A DNA stretch of 64,000 nt from Paracoccaceae bacterium (GTDB taxonomy: Bacteria > Pseudomonadota > Alphaproteobacteria > Rhodobacterales > Rhodobacteraceae): the NCBI GenBank assembly GCA_024304985.1, contig JAMWZC010000001.1, positions 620,001 to 684,000 of the forward strand, read 5' to 3'. Below the pieces are notes generated by a model. It was given only the letters and a program-made list of their open reading frames with translations, ran no database searches and had not been told where the DNA came from. Position 1 is the stretch's first letter, and the number at the start of each line of letters is the position of its first letter. Both the position numbers and the translations under genes were made by a program. Of this stretch, positions 1-7,975 are shown piece by piece.

Positions 1-603
1 CGCCAAGGGATGCGCGGCCTGCGGGGCGGGCAGATCCGGGGCGCCCACGCAGAGGATCGTGGGGCGGTGGCCCGCTTCCAACTGGTCGATCCATGTCTTG
101 AGATGGGGTGCGGCGATGGCTTCGTTGGAGAGGTAAATGACTTCGGGATGCGGGCGGTCATCCGGGGCAGATGCGGCAGGGCTGTGGGTGGAGCGGGCGC
201 GCATGATCTCGACCCCGAGGGCGCCGGGGCCGCGGTCCAGCTTTTCGATCCGGACGAAGACGCGGCGGGCCTGGGGTTCCATGAGGATCCGGTCGGCGAC
301 GCGTTGGGCGAGGGTTTCCAGCAGGTTCAGGCGTTCGGCGGCGAGTTCATGGGCGATGGCCTCGGTCACCTTGTCGTAGGACAGGATGCGGTCCACATCG
401 TCGTCAAGCTGGCCTTGAGGGGCGACTTCGACCACGACGTTGAAGCAGATGCGCTGGGTTGTGCCGCGTTCGGCCTGAAAGGCACCGATTTCGACGGTGA
501 CGATATGGTCACGCAGCGAGATGCGGTCCAGGACTTCGGGACCGGCGGTGGCTTCGGCCCGTTCAAGCGGGTGGCCGAAGGCCCATGTGATTTCGCTGCT
601 CAT
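1..603 (-). CDS. folB: Dihydroneopterin aldolase FolB, long form (cut by window edge)
   Basis: The reading frame starts at ATG 603 and runs off the left edge, so at least 201 residues are visible. FolB cleaves 7,8-dihydroneopterin to 6-hydroxymethyl-dihydropterin and glycolaldehyde in cytosolic folate synthesis. The FolB domain covers about residues 24-130. It shows the substrate segment IGAFQAERG, the LSYDKVTEAI segment with the conserved Tyr, and FVRIEKLDRG with the conserved Lys near the domain end. Classical FolB ends at about 120 residues. Here at least 70 more residues follow, including EVIYLSNEAIAAPHL, of unknown role. It may share the pathway with folE2 at 12.3-13.4 kb. The domain call is firm; the total length cannot be seen. 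Confidence 0.85.
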   Translation of the reverse strand, partial: MSSEITWAFGHPLERAEATAGPEVLDRISLRDHIVTVEIGAFQAERGTTQRICFNVVVEVAPQGQLDDDVDRILSYDKVTEAIAHELAAERLNLLETLAQRVADRILMEPQARRVFVRIEKLDRGPGALGVEIMRARSTHSPAASAPDDRPHPEVIYLSNEAIAAPHLKTWIDQLEAGHRPTILCVGAPDLPAPQAAHPLA

Positions 604-708
604 GACACTTCCCCTGTCGCGCTGTGGACGCACCCTACCGCTGATATGGCCAGCCGCAAGACCGGGCGCGGCACAAGCGGGTGCGAAACCGTCGCGCGGG
701 GGTCGCGC

Positions 709-1332
709 TCAGTTCTGGGCGAGGACCGTGGGGTGGCGATAGAAGTGATGCACGCCGATGGTGGCGGTGCGGGGGAATTTGCGCGACCAGTTGGGGCGCA
801 CGGCCTTGGTGTGGTAATGGGTGGCCCCATCCGTCAGGGCGCGCGGGGCGCCGCTGACCATCACGCTGGCGACCTTGGCGGACACGTCGAAGGCGGCCTT
901 CTCGTTGATCACATCCGGGATACCGTCGCAGGTATAGGTGAACTGGCACTGGTATTTGCGCCCGGTGCCCTGATGGATCACACCGCAGACGGTGTCGGGA
1001 TAGAGCGTGCTGTCGACGCGGTTCAGGATCACCTCGGCCACGGCGAACTGCCCACGGACCGATTCACCGCGCGCTTCGAAATAGAGCGCCTCGGAGAGGC
1101 AGCGCATCTCGGCATCGCTGAGCTTGGGACGCGGCAGGCTGTCCAGCCAGTCCTGGCTGTAGCTGACCTGCCCGGCGGCGGGTCGGGCCTTTTGCAGAAA
1201 GCTGTCCAGATGCGCTGTGGGCAGGCTGTTCAGCCCGCGGCTTTCTTCTCTCAGCACGTCATGGATCGGCGTTTCTCCCACAGCGGGGAAGGCCACCGAA
1301 GTGGCCAGAACAATGGCAGCAAAAAAGCGCAT
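709..1332 (-). CDS. Exported cell-wall hydrolase, SleB / Hydrolase_2 family
   Basis: This is a 207-residue protein. The start is set at ATG 1332 because AAGGAG lies nine bases upstream; in-frame ATGs at 1341 and 1380 fit worse. The N-terminus [19 protein letters not shown] is a Sec signal peptide. The mature part carries the SleB-type core: the acidic motif ALYFEARGE (about residues 77-85), then [12 protein letters not shown], two Cys around [11 protein letters not shown], and the C-terminal block THYHT. Family members cleave peptidoglycan (SleB is a spore cortex lytic enzyme; Gram-negative members act in envelope remodelling), so it should act in the periplasm. It lies downstream of ppdK on the same strand, but a 207-bp gap with a long palindrome suggests its own promoter. 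Confidence 0.85.
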   Translation of the reverse strand: MRFFAAIVLATSVAFPAVGETPIHDVLREESRGLNSLPTAHLDSFLQKARPAAGQVSYSQDWLDSLPRPKLSDAEMRCLSEALYFEARGESVRGQFAVAEVILNRVDSTLYPDTVCGVIHQGTGRKYQCQFTYTCDGIPDVINEKAAFDVSAKVASVMVSGAPRALTDGATHYHTKAVRPNWSRKFPRTATIGVHHFYRHPTVLAQN

Positions 1333-1485
1333 TTTCGTCATCTCCTTGTCAAAATGTTCAAGGAGCAGATCCTTGGCCATTCTGCAAAATCAGACGCGGC
1401 TATAGCCAAAAACGGCCAAGCCGTCCACCCGACGGCGATTCGAGGGGCAAACAGGCGGATCCCCGCTCAAAAGCGCAAGAGCGAT

Positions 1486-1508
1486 TTTTGCATAAGATCT
1501 ATGCAAAA
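1486..1508. promoter_or_regulatory. Perfect 9-bp palindrome TTTTGCATA-N5-TATGCAAAA
   Basis: A perfect dyad with a 5-bp spacer lies in the gap between the ppdK stop and the cell-wall hydrolase start. It is AT-rich in a GC-rich genome, and no U-run follows it on either strand. That makes an operator more likely than a terminator. I do not recognise the regulator. Confidence 0.45.
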
Positions 1509-1539
1509 CCGGAAAATATTGGGACATGGCGCGGGGGCG

Positions 1540-4080
1540 CTACCCTATCTTGTCCAGCACCGCCAATTGCGCTGCGGCCAGTCTGGCGACCGGCACGCGG
1601 AAGGGGGAACAGGACACATAGTCGAATCCAGCATCCCGGCAGAAGGCGATTGATTCGGGGCTGCCGCCATGTTCGCCGCAGATCGACAGGACCAGATTCG
1701 GGCGAGCTTTTCGCCCTCTTGTTGCCGCAATCTGCAACAGTTCGCCCACGCCGTCCTGATCCAGCGTGTGGAACGGGTCCTCGGGGAACACCCCTTGCTG
1801 GACATAGGCCGACATGAAGCGGCCCGCATCGTCGCGCGACAGGCCATAGGTCATCTGCGTCAGGTCATTGGTCCCGAAGCTGAGAAAGGCGGTATGCGGC
1901 GCGATTTCACCCGCGCGCAGGGCGGCGCGGGGCGTTTCCACCATCACCCCCAGACGGTAGGTGAAATTCACCCCGGATTCGTTGCGCACGGCGGCGGCCA
2001 CGGCATCGACGCGGGTCTTGACCAGTTCCACCTCGCGCTTGGCCGAGACCAGCGGGATCATGATTTCCGGCACGACGGGATCGCCGTCCTTGCTGGCCAG
2101 AATCGTCGCCTCGAAAATGGCGCGGGCCTGCATGTCGTAAATCTCGGGCACGGTGATGCCCAGACGCACGCCGCGCATCCCCAGCATGGGATTGTATTCG
2201 GCCAAAGCCTCGCAGCGGCGGGTCACGTCCGACAGCGGCAGATCCAGCGCTTCGGCCAGTTCGCGATGGCCCGCGCGGTCATGGGGCAGGAATTCATGCA
2301 AGGGCGGATCGAACAGGCGGATGCAGACAGGCTGCCCCTGCATGATGCGGAAGAGTTCGGCAAAATCGGCGCGCTGCATCGGCAGGAGACGGTCCAACGC
2401 CGCCCGGCGATCCTTGCTGGCATCGGCAAAGATCATCTCGCGCATCACGGTGAGGCGGTCGGCCTCGAAGAACATGTGCTCGGTCCGGCACAGGCCGATG
2501 CCTTGCGCCTTGAAATTGCGCGCGGTCTGGGCATCGGCCGGCGTGTCGGCATTGGCCCGCACGCCGATGTCGCGCACCGCATCGGCCCATTCCATCAAGG
2601 TCTGGAAGGCATCGTCCTGCGTCGCCTCAAGCATGGCCGGTTCGCCCGCCAGCACCTCGCCATTGGTGCCGTCGATGGTCAGGATGTCGCCCGCGCGGAA
2701 TTCGCGCCCATCCGGGGCGGTCAGGACATTCTTGCGCAGGTTGAAGCGGATGTCGCTGGCCCCCACCACGCAAGGCAGGCCAAGCCCGCGCCCGATCACG
2801 GCGGCGTGGCTGGTCATGCCGCCGCGTTCCGTCAGCACCGCGACGGCGGCATGCATGCCGCGGATATCCTCGGGGCTGGTTTCGCGGCGCACGAGGATGC
2901 AAGGCTCGCCCCGCGCGGCGCTGGCCTGCGCCTCGGCGGCGGTAAAGACAAGACGCCCGCTGGCCGCCCCCGGACTGGCGGCGATCCCCTTGGCCAGACG
3001 GTCGCGCGGCGCGGTCGGGTCGATCTGGCGGTGCAACAGTTCATTGAGCGAGCGCGGCTCGATCCGCAGCAAGGCTTCCTCGCGCGGGATGATGCCCTCT
3101 TCGGCCAGCGCCACGGCAATGCGCACGGCGGCGCGGGCATTGCGGGCCACGCGCACCCCGTCAAGGATATGGACGCGGCCATTCTCGATGGTGAATTCGG
3201 CCTGCATCTCTTCGCGCAGGCGATGGCGCATCAGGGCGGTATGGGCTTTTAATTCCTCGAAGGCTTGCGGGGCCAGTTCCTCGAGCGAGGGGCCGCGGCT
3301 GTCGCGTTCCAGATAGAGGGCGTTGGTGCCCCGTTGCAGCGCGTCACGCCCCTGACTTTGCGACAGATACCGCCCGGTGATCTGCTTGTAGCCGGTCTGG
3401 GAGTTCACAAGCTGTATCACGCCCGAACCACATTCCCCCTGCCCCAGACCCAGCGCCATGGCCTGCACCACCAGACCCAGTCCCGCATCGGCGGGCGCGC
3501 CCTTGGCCTGCCGCAGCAGACGCGCGGTCGTGCCCGACCAGGCGCGGGCCATGGAGCGCAGCACCTCGGCCAGTTGCACGGCGGGGTCCTGGGGAAATTC
3601 CTCTTCGGTTTCGGCTTCATAGGCGCGCAGCACCTCGGCCAGGCCGTCGGGGCCGTCCAGTGTCACATCGTCGAACATGTCAGGGTCCAACCGCGCGACA
3701 TGCATCGCATAGCCCTGCACGAAGCGCAGATAGACGGCCGCAGCGGCGTCCTTGCCCAGTTCGGCGCTGAGATCGGCATAGACTTTGTCGTTCATCCCGA
3801 TATTCAGCACCGCGCCCGGACCGCCCCAATCCGGGTCTTCCGAGGAAGGGCGCACGCAGAGAAGCGGTGTGTCACCAAAGGGTTCCAGCAGGGCGCGCAT
3901 ATCCGGCATCTCGCCCGCCGCGATCCGCTGCACCGCCCCGAAGCTGAGCGCGACGGTCAGCGGCACCGGCAGGTCGAGCCGCGCCAGACGTTGCAGGCAT
4001 TTCGCCCGCCCGCCATGGGTGGTGGCCTTGATCGGCGCCGTGGGGGTGATGAGGGTCAGGTCGGGGTCGTTTTGCTGCAC
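1540..4080 (-). CDS. ppdK: Pyruvate, phosphate dikinase homologue with altered ATP-grasp motif
   Basis: This is 846 residues from GTG 4080, preceded at seven bases by AAAGG; the upstream TTG at 4128 lies inside a hairpin and is less likely. PPDK interconverts ATP, Pi and pyruvate with AMP, PPi and PEP. The central His domain is intact (ERGGMTSHAAVIGRG, catalytic His about residue 425). The C-terminal PEP/pyruvate barrel is also intact (GTNDLTQMTYG and CGEHGG with the conserved Cys). The N-terminal half is divergent. The usual MPGMMDTVLNLG reads WGGPGAVLNIGMN, and LQTRNGKRT after the conserved EFTIE reads ILDGVRVARNA. This replaces the Gln and Arg known to be needed for nucleotide phosphoryl transfer in Clostridium symbiosum PPDK. 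It may still be PPDK, or it may use another phosphoryl donor. It follows glyQ-glyS on the same strand. Confidence 0.75.
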   Translation of the reverse strand: MQQNDPDLTLITPTAPIKATTHGGRAKCLQRLARLDLPVPLTVALSFGAVQRIAAGEMPDMRALLEPFGDTPLLCVRPSSEDPDWGGPGAVLNIGMNDKVYADLSAELGKDAAAAVYLRFVQGYAMHVARLDPDMFDDVTLDGPDGLAEVLRAYEAETEEEFPQDPAVQLAEVLRSMARAWSGTTARLLRQAKGAPADAGLGLVVQAMALGLGQGECGSGVIQLVNSQTGYKQITGRYLSQSQGRDALQRGTNALYLERDSRGPSLEELAPQAFEELKAHTALMRHRLREEMQAEFTIENGRVHILDGVRVARNARAAVRIAVALAEEGIIPREEALLRIEPRSLNELLHRQIDPTAPRDRLAKGIAASPGAASGRLVFTAAEAQASAARGEPCILVRRETSPEDIRGMHAAVAVLTERGGMTSHAAVIGRGLGLPCVVGASDIRFNLRKNVLTAPDGREFRAGDILTIDGTNGEVLAGEPAMLEATQDDAFQTLMEWADAVRDIGVRANADTPADAQTARNFKAQGIGLCRTEHMFFEADRLTVMREMIFADASKDRRAALDRLLPMQRADFAELFRIMQGQPVCIRLFDPPLHEFLPHDRAGHRELAEALDLPLSDVTRRCEALAEYNPMLGMRGVRLGITVPEIYDMQARAIFEATILASKDGDPVVPEIMIPLVSAKREVELVKTRVDAVAAAVRNESGVNFTYRLGVMVETPRAALRAGEIAPHTAFLSFGTNDLTQMTYGLSRDDAGRFMSAYVQQGVFPEDPFHTLDQDGVGELLQIAATRGRKARPNLVLSICGEHGGSPESIAFCRDAGFDYVSCSPFRVPVARLAAAQLAVLDKIG

Positions 4081-4122
4081 TGCGGCGCCTTTCGTATTCA
4101 GATGCAGAATACGCCCGATGCG

Positions 4123-4147
4123 CCCCAACGCAAGCGCAGCGTTGGGG
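4123..4147 (-). terminator. Hairpin between glyS and ppdK
   Basis: CCCCAACGC and GCGTTGGGG form a perfect 9-bp stem with a 7-nt loop, 28 bases after the glyS stop codon. No U-tract follows. It could be an attenuator, an mRNA-processing hairpin or a weak terminator separating glyS from ppdK. Confidence 0.4.
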
Positions 4148-4175
4148 CAGTGTCAGAAAAACATGACAGTTTGAG

Positions 4176-6287
4176 TCAGCCGTCCAGACGGGTCAGGTCG
4201 GCCACCGACAGGCAGATCGTCCGGATGCGCGACAGCAGGTTGAGGCGGTTGCGCCGGATGACCGCATTGTCGGTATTGACCTGCACGGTCTCGAAGAAGG
4301 CGTCGATGGGCGCGCGCAGGGCGGCCATGGCGGACATGGCAGTGGCGAAATCCTCGGTCTTCATGGCCGGGGCGATGGCGGTTTCGGCCTGGTCGAGGGC
4401 CACGAACAGCGCGCGTTCGGCGTCGGTTTCCGCGAACTTGATATCAGCGCCGTAGGAATATTCGACGCCGTCTTTCTCTTCCGCTTGGCTAAGGATGTTG
4501 GCCGCGCGTTTGAAGCCCTGCAGCAGGTTTTCCCCGTCATCGGTTTTCAGGAAGGCGGCGAGGGCTTCGGCGCGTTTGACCAGCAGCGTGAGGTCGTCAT
4601 TGCCGGGCATGGCCAAGCAGGCGTCGATGACGTCGTGGCGGATGCCTTGGTCCTTGAGATAGACTTTGAGGCGGTCGTGGAAGAAGGACAGCAGGTTTAA
4701 GGGGATCTCAAGGTTTGTGGTGTTTTCTGAGTCGGGCGCGGCTTGGAGTTGTGCGCTCAGAACCGTCATCGCAGTCTGGATCAGAGAGAGTTGACCCATC
4801 CGCACGCCATTCCCCAGCACCAACCGGATCACACCCAGTGCGGCGCGGCGCAGGGCGTAGGGGTCTTTCGATCCCGTGGGTTTTTCATCAATGGCCCAGA
4901 ACCCGGTCAGCGTGTCGATCTTGTCGGCCAGCGCTACGGCGACGGATACGGGATGCGTGGGCACCGCGTCGGATGGGCCGAGCGGTTTGTAATGCATCTC
5001 GCAGGCCTCTGGCACGCCATCGTCATGACCTGCGGCGGTGGCGTAATAACGGCCCATAAGCCCTTGAAGTTCAGGGAATTCGCCCACCATTTCGGATTGC
5101 AGATCGGCCTTGGCCACGCGCGCCGCCTCGGCTGCGAGGTCGGGTTTGGCCCCCACAAGCGGCGCGATCTCACGCGCCAGCGCCTCGATCCGCGCGACGC
5201 GGTCGGCCTGGCTGCCCAGCTTGTTGTGGAAGGTGACGGAAGACAGGCCCGCGGCCATGCCCTCCAACCCCTTGGTCTTGACCGTGCGCAGGTCGTTGTC
5301 CCAAAAGAAACGCGCGTCGGACAGGCGGGCGGACAGCACCTTCTGGTTGCCGGCAAGGATGGTCGCGCCGTGGTCGCGGGTTTCGATATTGGCCACCGTG
5401 ATGAAGCGCTCGATCCGGCCCGTCCCGGGGTTGCGGACCGAAAAGAACTTCTGATGCTCCTTCATCGAGGTTTGCAGCACCTCGGGCGGCAGGCCAAGGA
5501 AGGCGTCGTCGATCGCGCCCATCAGCACCACGGGCCATTCCACCAGACCCGCCACTTCGGCCAGCAGGCCCGCATCCTCGACCACCTCAAGACCGTTGGC
5601 GAATGCCTGGTTCGTGGCTTCGGCCCAGATCGCATCCGCGCGCGCGGCGGGGTCGAGGATCACGCGGTTCTGCTTCAGCTTCGCGGCGTAATCGTCGAAA
5701 GACGTGACGGAAAACCGCCCCTTGCCCATGAAGCGGTGCCCTTCGGTGGTATTGCCGGCGGTGATCCCGTCCAGGGTCAGCGGCACAACCTCGGCCCCCG
5801 CCTCGGTCGTCAGGATGCACAGGATGGATTGCAGCGGGCGCACCCAGCGCAAGCTGCCCGCGCCCCAGCGCATCGACTTGGGCCATGGGAAATTGCGGAT
5901 GGTGGAGTCCAGAACCTCGGCCACGATCTCGGCCGCCGGGCGGCCCGGTTTTTCCACCACGGCGAAAAAGACGCGGGCCTTGCCAACCTCGCGTTCCTCC
6001 AACTGATCGCGGGTCAGGCCCGCACCGCGCAGAAAGCCCTCGATCGCCTGTTCCGGCGCGTCCACGCGCGGGCCCTTGCGCTCTTCGCGCAGGGTCGGCG
6101 AGTTGGCCAGAAGCCCCTCGATCGCCAGCGTCAGGCGGCGGGGTGTCGAGAAGGCGGCGGCCCCGGCATAGGTCAGGCCGGCCTCGACCAGACCGTTTGT
6201 CACCAGTTTGCGCAAATCCTCGGCCGCGCGGGTCTGCATCCGGGCGGGGATTTCCTCGGAGAAGAGTTCAATCAGAAAATCGGGCAT
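4176..6287 (-). CDS. glyS: Glycine--tRNA ligase beta subunit
   Basis: This 703-residue protein is the beta chain of the bacterial alpha2-beta2 glycyl-tRNA synthetase, which charges tRNA-Gly in the cytosol. It begins with the diagnostic LIELFSEEIPARMQ. It contains the family blocks FSTPRRLTLAIEGL (about 46-59), PFPKSMRW-like NFPWPKSMRWG, SMKEHQKFF and the HD-type block MVGEFPELQGLMGRYYA. A C-terminal anticodon-binding region ends near FFETVQVNTDN. The length is normal for the family. It is co-directional with glyQ, with one small gene between them and only 3 bases to that gene's stop, so the three form one operon. Confidence 0.97.
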   Translation of the reverse strand: MPDFLIELFSEEIPARMQTRAAEDLRKLVTNGLVEAGLTYAGAAAFSTPRRLTLAIEGLLANSPTLREERKGPRVDAPEQAIEGFLRGAGLTRDQLEEREVGKARVFFAVVEKPGRPAAEIVAEVLDSTIRNFPWPKSMRWGAGSLRWVRPLQSILCILTTEAGAEVVPLTLDGITAGNTTEGHRFMGKGRFSVTSFDDYAAKLKQNRVILDPAARADAIWAEATNQAFANGLEVVEDAGLLAEVAGLVEWPVVLMGAIDDAFLGLPPEVLQTSMKEHQKFFSVRNPGTGRIERFITVANIETRDHGATILAGNQKVLSARLSDARFFWDNDLRTVKTKGLEGMAAGLSSVTFHNKLGSQADRVARIEALAREIAPLVGAKPDLAAEAARVAKADLQSEMVGEFPELQGLMGRYYATAAGHDDGVPEACEMHYKPLGPSDAVPTHPVSVAVALADKIDTLTGFWAIDEKPTGSKDPYALRRAALGVIRLVLGNGVRMGQLSLIQTAMTVLSAQLQAAPDSENTTNLEIPLNLLSFFHDRLKVYLKDQGIRHDVIDACLAMPGNDDLTLLVKRAEALAAFLKTDDGENLLQGFKRAANILSQAEEKDGVEYSYGADIKFAETDAERALFVALDQAETAIAPAMKTEDFATAMSAMAALRAPIDAFFETVQVNTDNAVIRRNRLNLLSRIRTICLSVADLTRLDG

Positions 6288-6290
6288 GGA

Positions 6291-6815
6291 TCAGTTTCCT
6301 TGCGGCGGAGGCGGGCAATCGGCGGGGGCGGGCTGGCCGTCAAAGACCACCTCGCCGCAGCGGTTGATCTGGTGCCAGACAAAACCGCGCCCGTCGGACA
6401 TGACGGCGATGATACGGTCGATGCCGTAGCGGATATTCCCGGTCCCCATGAAGGCCAGGGCGCGGCCCTCTTCCAGCGCGGCCCCGATTTCGCGGGCGTC
6501 GAAACAGTCGAACCATTTGGGGGCCAGAAGCGGCACGGCACCGGGATAGGGCTGAAAGGTCGCGGTCAGATCATCCTGCGTGAGGTCCGTTCTGAAACAG
6601 GCACGATAGCGGATCGGGCTGCTGTCGGAATCGATCGCCTGAAAATCAGAATGGGGCAAAGGCGCGGGCTGGCCGGTGGTCAGCAAGGTCGCCTGCACGT
6701 CATCGGGGCCCGAGGCGGCGATTTCGTCATAATAGCCATAGACTTGCAGGTAATACATCGCCCCGCCGCCAATCAGCGCGCAGACAAGGATGAGGATGGC
6801 CAGAAACTTGCCCAT
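6291..6815 (-). CDS. Small membrane-anchored protein between glyQ and glyS (DUF6446-like)
   Basis: This is 174 residues with one N-terminal membrane segment (about residues 5-24, FLAILILVCALIGGGAMYYL) and a periplasmic domain. The domain contains two conserved-looking Cys (FRYRACF-type YRACFRTDL and KWFDCFD), a WHQIN segment, and a Pro-rich tail ending QPAPADCPPPPQ. Its start abuts the glyQ stop and its stop lies 3 bases before the glyS start, so it is translated with the synthetase subunits. From memory it matches a Rhodobacteraceae-restricted family named DUF6446; that name is tentative. No function is known to me. Its constant place inside the glycyl-tRNA synthetase operon may be conserved linkage rather than shared function. 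Confidence 0.75.
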   Translation of the reverse strand: MGKFLAILILVCALIGGGAMYYLQVYGYYDEIAASGPDDVQATLLTTGQPAPLPHSDFQAIDSDSSPIRYRACFRTDLTQDDLTATFQPYPGAVPLLAPKWFDCFDAREIGAALEEGRALAFMGTGNIRYGIDRIIAVMSDGRGFVWHQINRCGEVVFDGQPAPADCPPPPQGN

Positions 6816-7745
6816 TTACGCGGCCCACCCACCTGCTTCGGTCTGCACGAAGGCATCGGCGCAGGCCTTGGCCAGTGCCCGCACGCGGCCGATATAGGCC
6901 TGCCGTTCGGTCACGGAAATGACGCCGCGCGCATCGAGCAGGTTGAACAGATGCGACGCCTTGATGCACTGGTCATAGGCGGGATGCGCCATGATGATGC
7001 GGCGGCCGGTCTTGGGATCCTCGGCCGGCTGCGCCAGAAGGCGGGCACATTCGGCCTCGGCATCCTCGAAATGCCGCAGCAGCATCTCGGTCGTCGCGGC
7101 ATCGAAGTTGTGGCGGCTGTATTCCTGTTCGGTCTGGCGGAACACATCGCCATAGGTCAGCGGAATGGGCGCGTCAGGGTCGTTATACGGCATGTCCATC
7201 ACGTGACTGACGCCCAGCACATACATGGCAAGGCGTTCAAGACCATAGGTCAGCTCACCCGACACCGGATGGCAATCATGGCCCCCGACCTGCTGGAAAT
7301 AGGTGAACTGCGACACTTCCATGCCGTCGCACCAGACCTCCCAGCCCAGACCCCAGGCACCCAGGGTTGGGGATTCCCAGTCATCCTCGACAAAGCGGAT
7401 GTCATGCAACGCCATGTCGATGCCGATGGCCTCAAGAGAGCCCAGATAGAGCGCCTGAAGATCGGGCGGGCTGGGTTTGATCAGGACCTGATACTGGTAG
7501 TAGTGCTGCAGGCGGTTCGGGTTCTCGCCATAGCGGCCATCGGTGGGGCGGCGCGAGGGTTGCACATAGGCGGCGGCCCAGGCCTTGGTGCCCAAGCTGC
7601 GCAGGGTGGTGGCGGGATGGAAGGTGCCAGCGCCGACCTCCATGTCATAGGGTTGCATCACGGCACAGCCCTTGGACGCCCAATAGGACTGAAGCCGCAG
7701 GATGATCTCCTGAAAGCTGCGCGGTGTGCTGCCTGTCTGTGCCAT
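6816..7745 (-). CDS. glyQ: Glycine--tRNA ligase alpha subunit
   Basis: This is 309 residues from ATG 7745; the in-frame TTG 21 bases upstream is rejected because the protein then matches the family N-terminus. The alpha subunit holds the class II catalytic core that makes glycyl-adenylate and works with GlyS. Recognisable blocks are [18 protein letters not shown] (about 11-28), [33 protein letters not shown], the glycine-site region [19 protein letters not shown], and QQVGGHDC. It is the first gene of the glyQ-(membrane protein)-glyS-(ppdK) run. The promoter must lie in the 230-bp divergent gap shared with the gene starting at 7976. Confidence 0.97.
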   Translation of the reverse strand: MAQTGSTPRSFQEIILRLQSYWASKGCAVMQPYDMEVGAGTFHPATTLRSLGTKAWAAAYVQPSRRPTDGRYGENPNRLQHYYQYQVLIKPSPPDLQALYLGSLEAIGIDMALHDIRFVEDDWESPTLGAWGLGWEVWCDGMEVSQFTYFQQVGGHDCHPVSGELTYGLERLAMYVLGVSHVMDMPYNDPDAPIPLTYGDVFRQTEQEYSRHNFDAATTEMLLRHFEDAEAECARLLAQPAEDPKTGRRIIMAHPAYDQCIKASHLFNLLDARGVISVTERQAYIGRVRALAKACADAFVQTEAGGWAA

Positions 7746-7975
7746 GGTCCCGTCCGACCTTTCCAAAAGAGATGCTGCCGCCCCTGATCGCCGCCCCTGG
7801 ACCCGATCAAATCGCGCGCCCTACCTACGGTTCGCCGCGCATGGGGTCAATCGCGCGATCACGCATTATTCGGGTGCATGTAGGGCTGGATTTGTTAAAA
7901 CACCCCCTGAGCAGGCCGACAGGGGCCAAAATGCCCCATCGGGCCATATTGAACTGGGCAGGGACTGAATTTTTC

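Noticed and set aside
1669-3252. A 527-codon plus-strand frame opposite ppdK
   Set aside because: The minus-strand PPDK motifs are unambiguous over the same bases; the antisense product shows no domain.
4743-7787. A 1014-codon open frame on the plus strand opposite glyS-glyQ
   Set aside because: It is exactly antisense to three well-supported genes, has a composition typical of shadow frames in GC-rich DNA (His/Arg/Gly/Gln-rich), and resembles no family.
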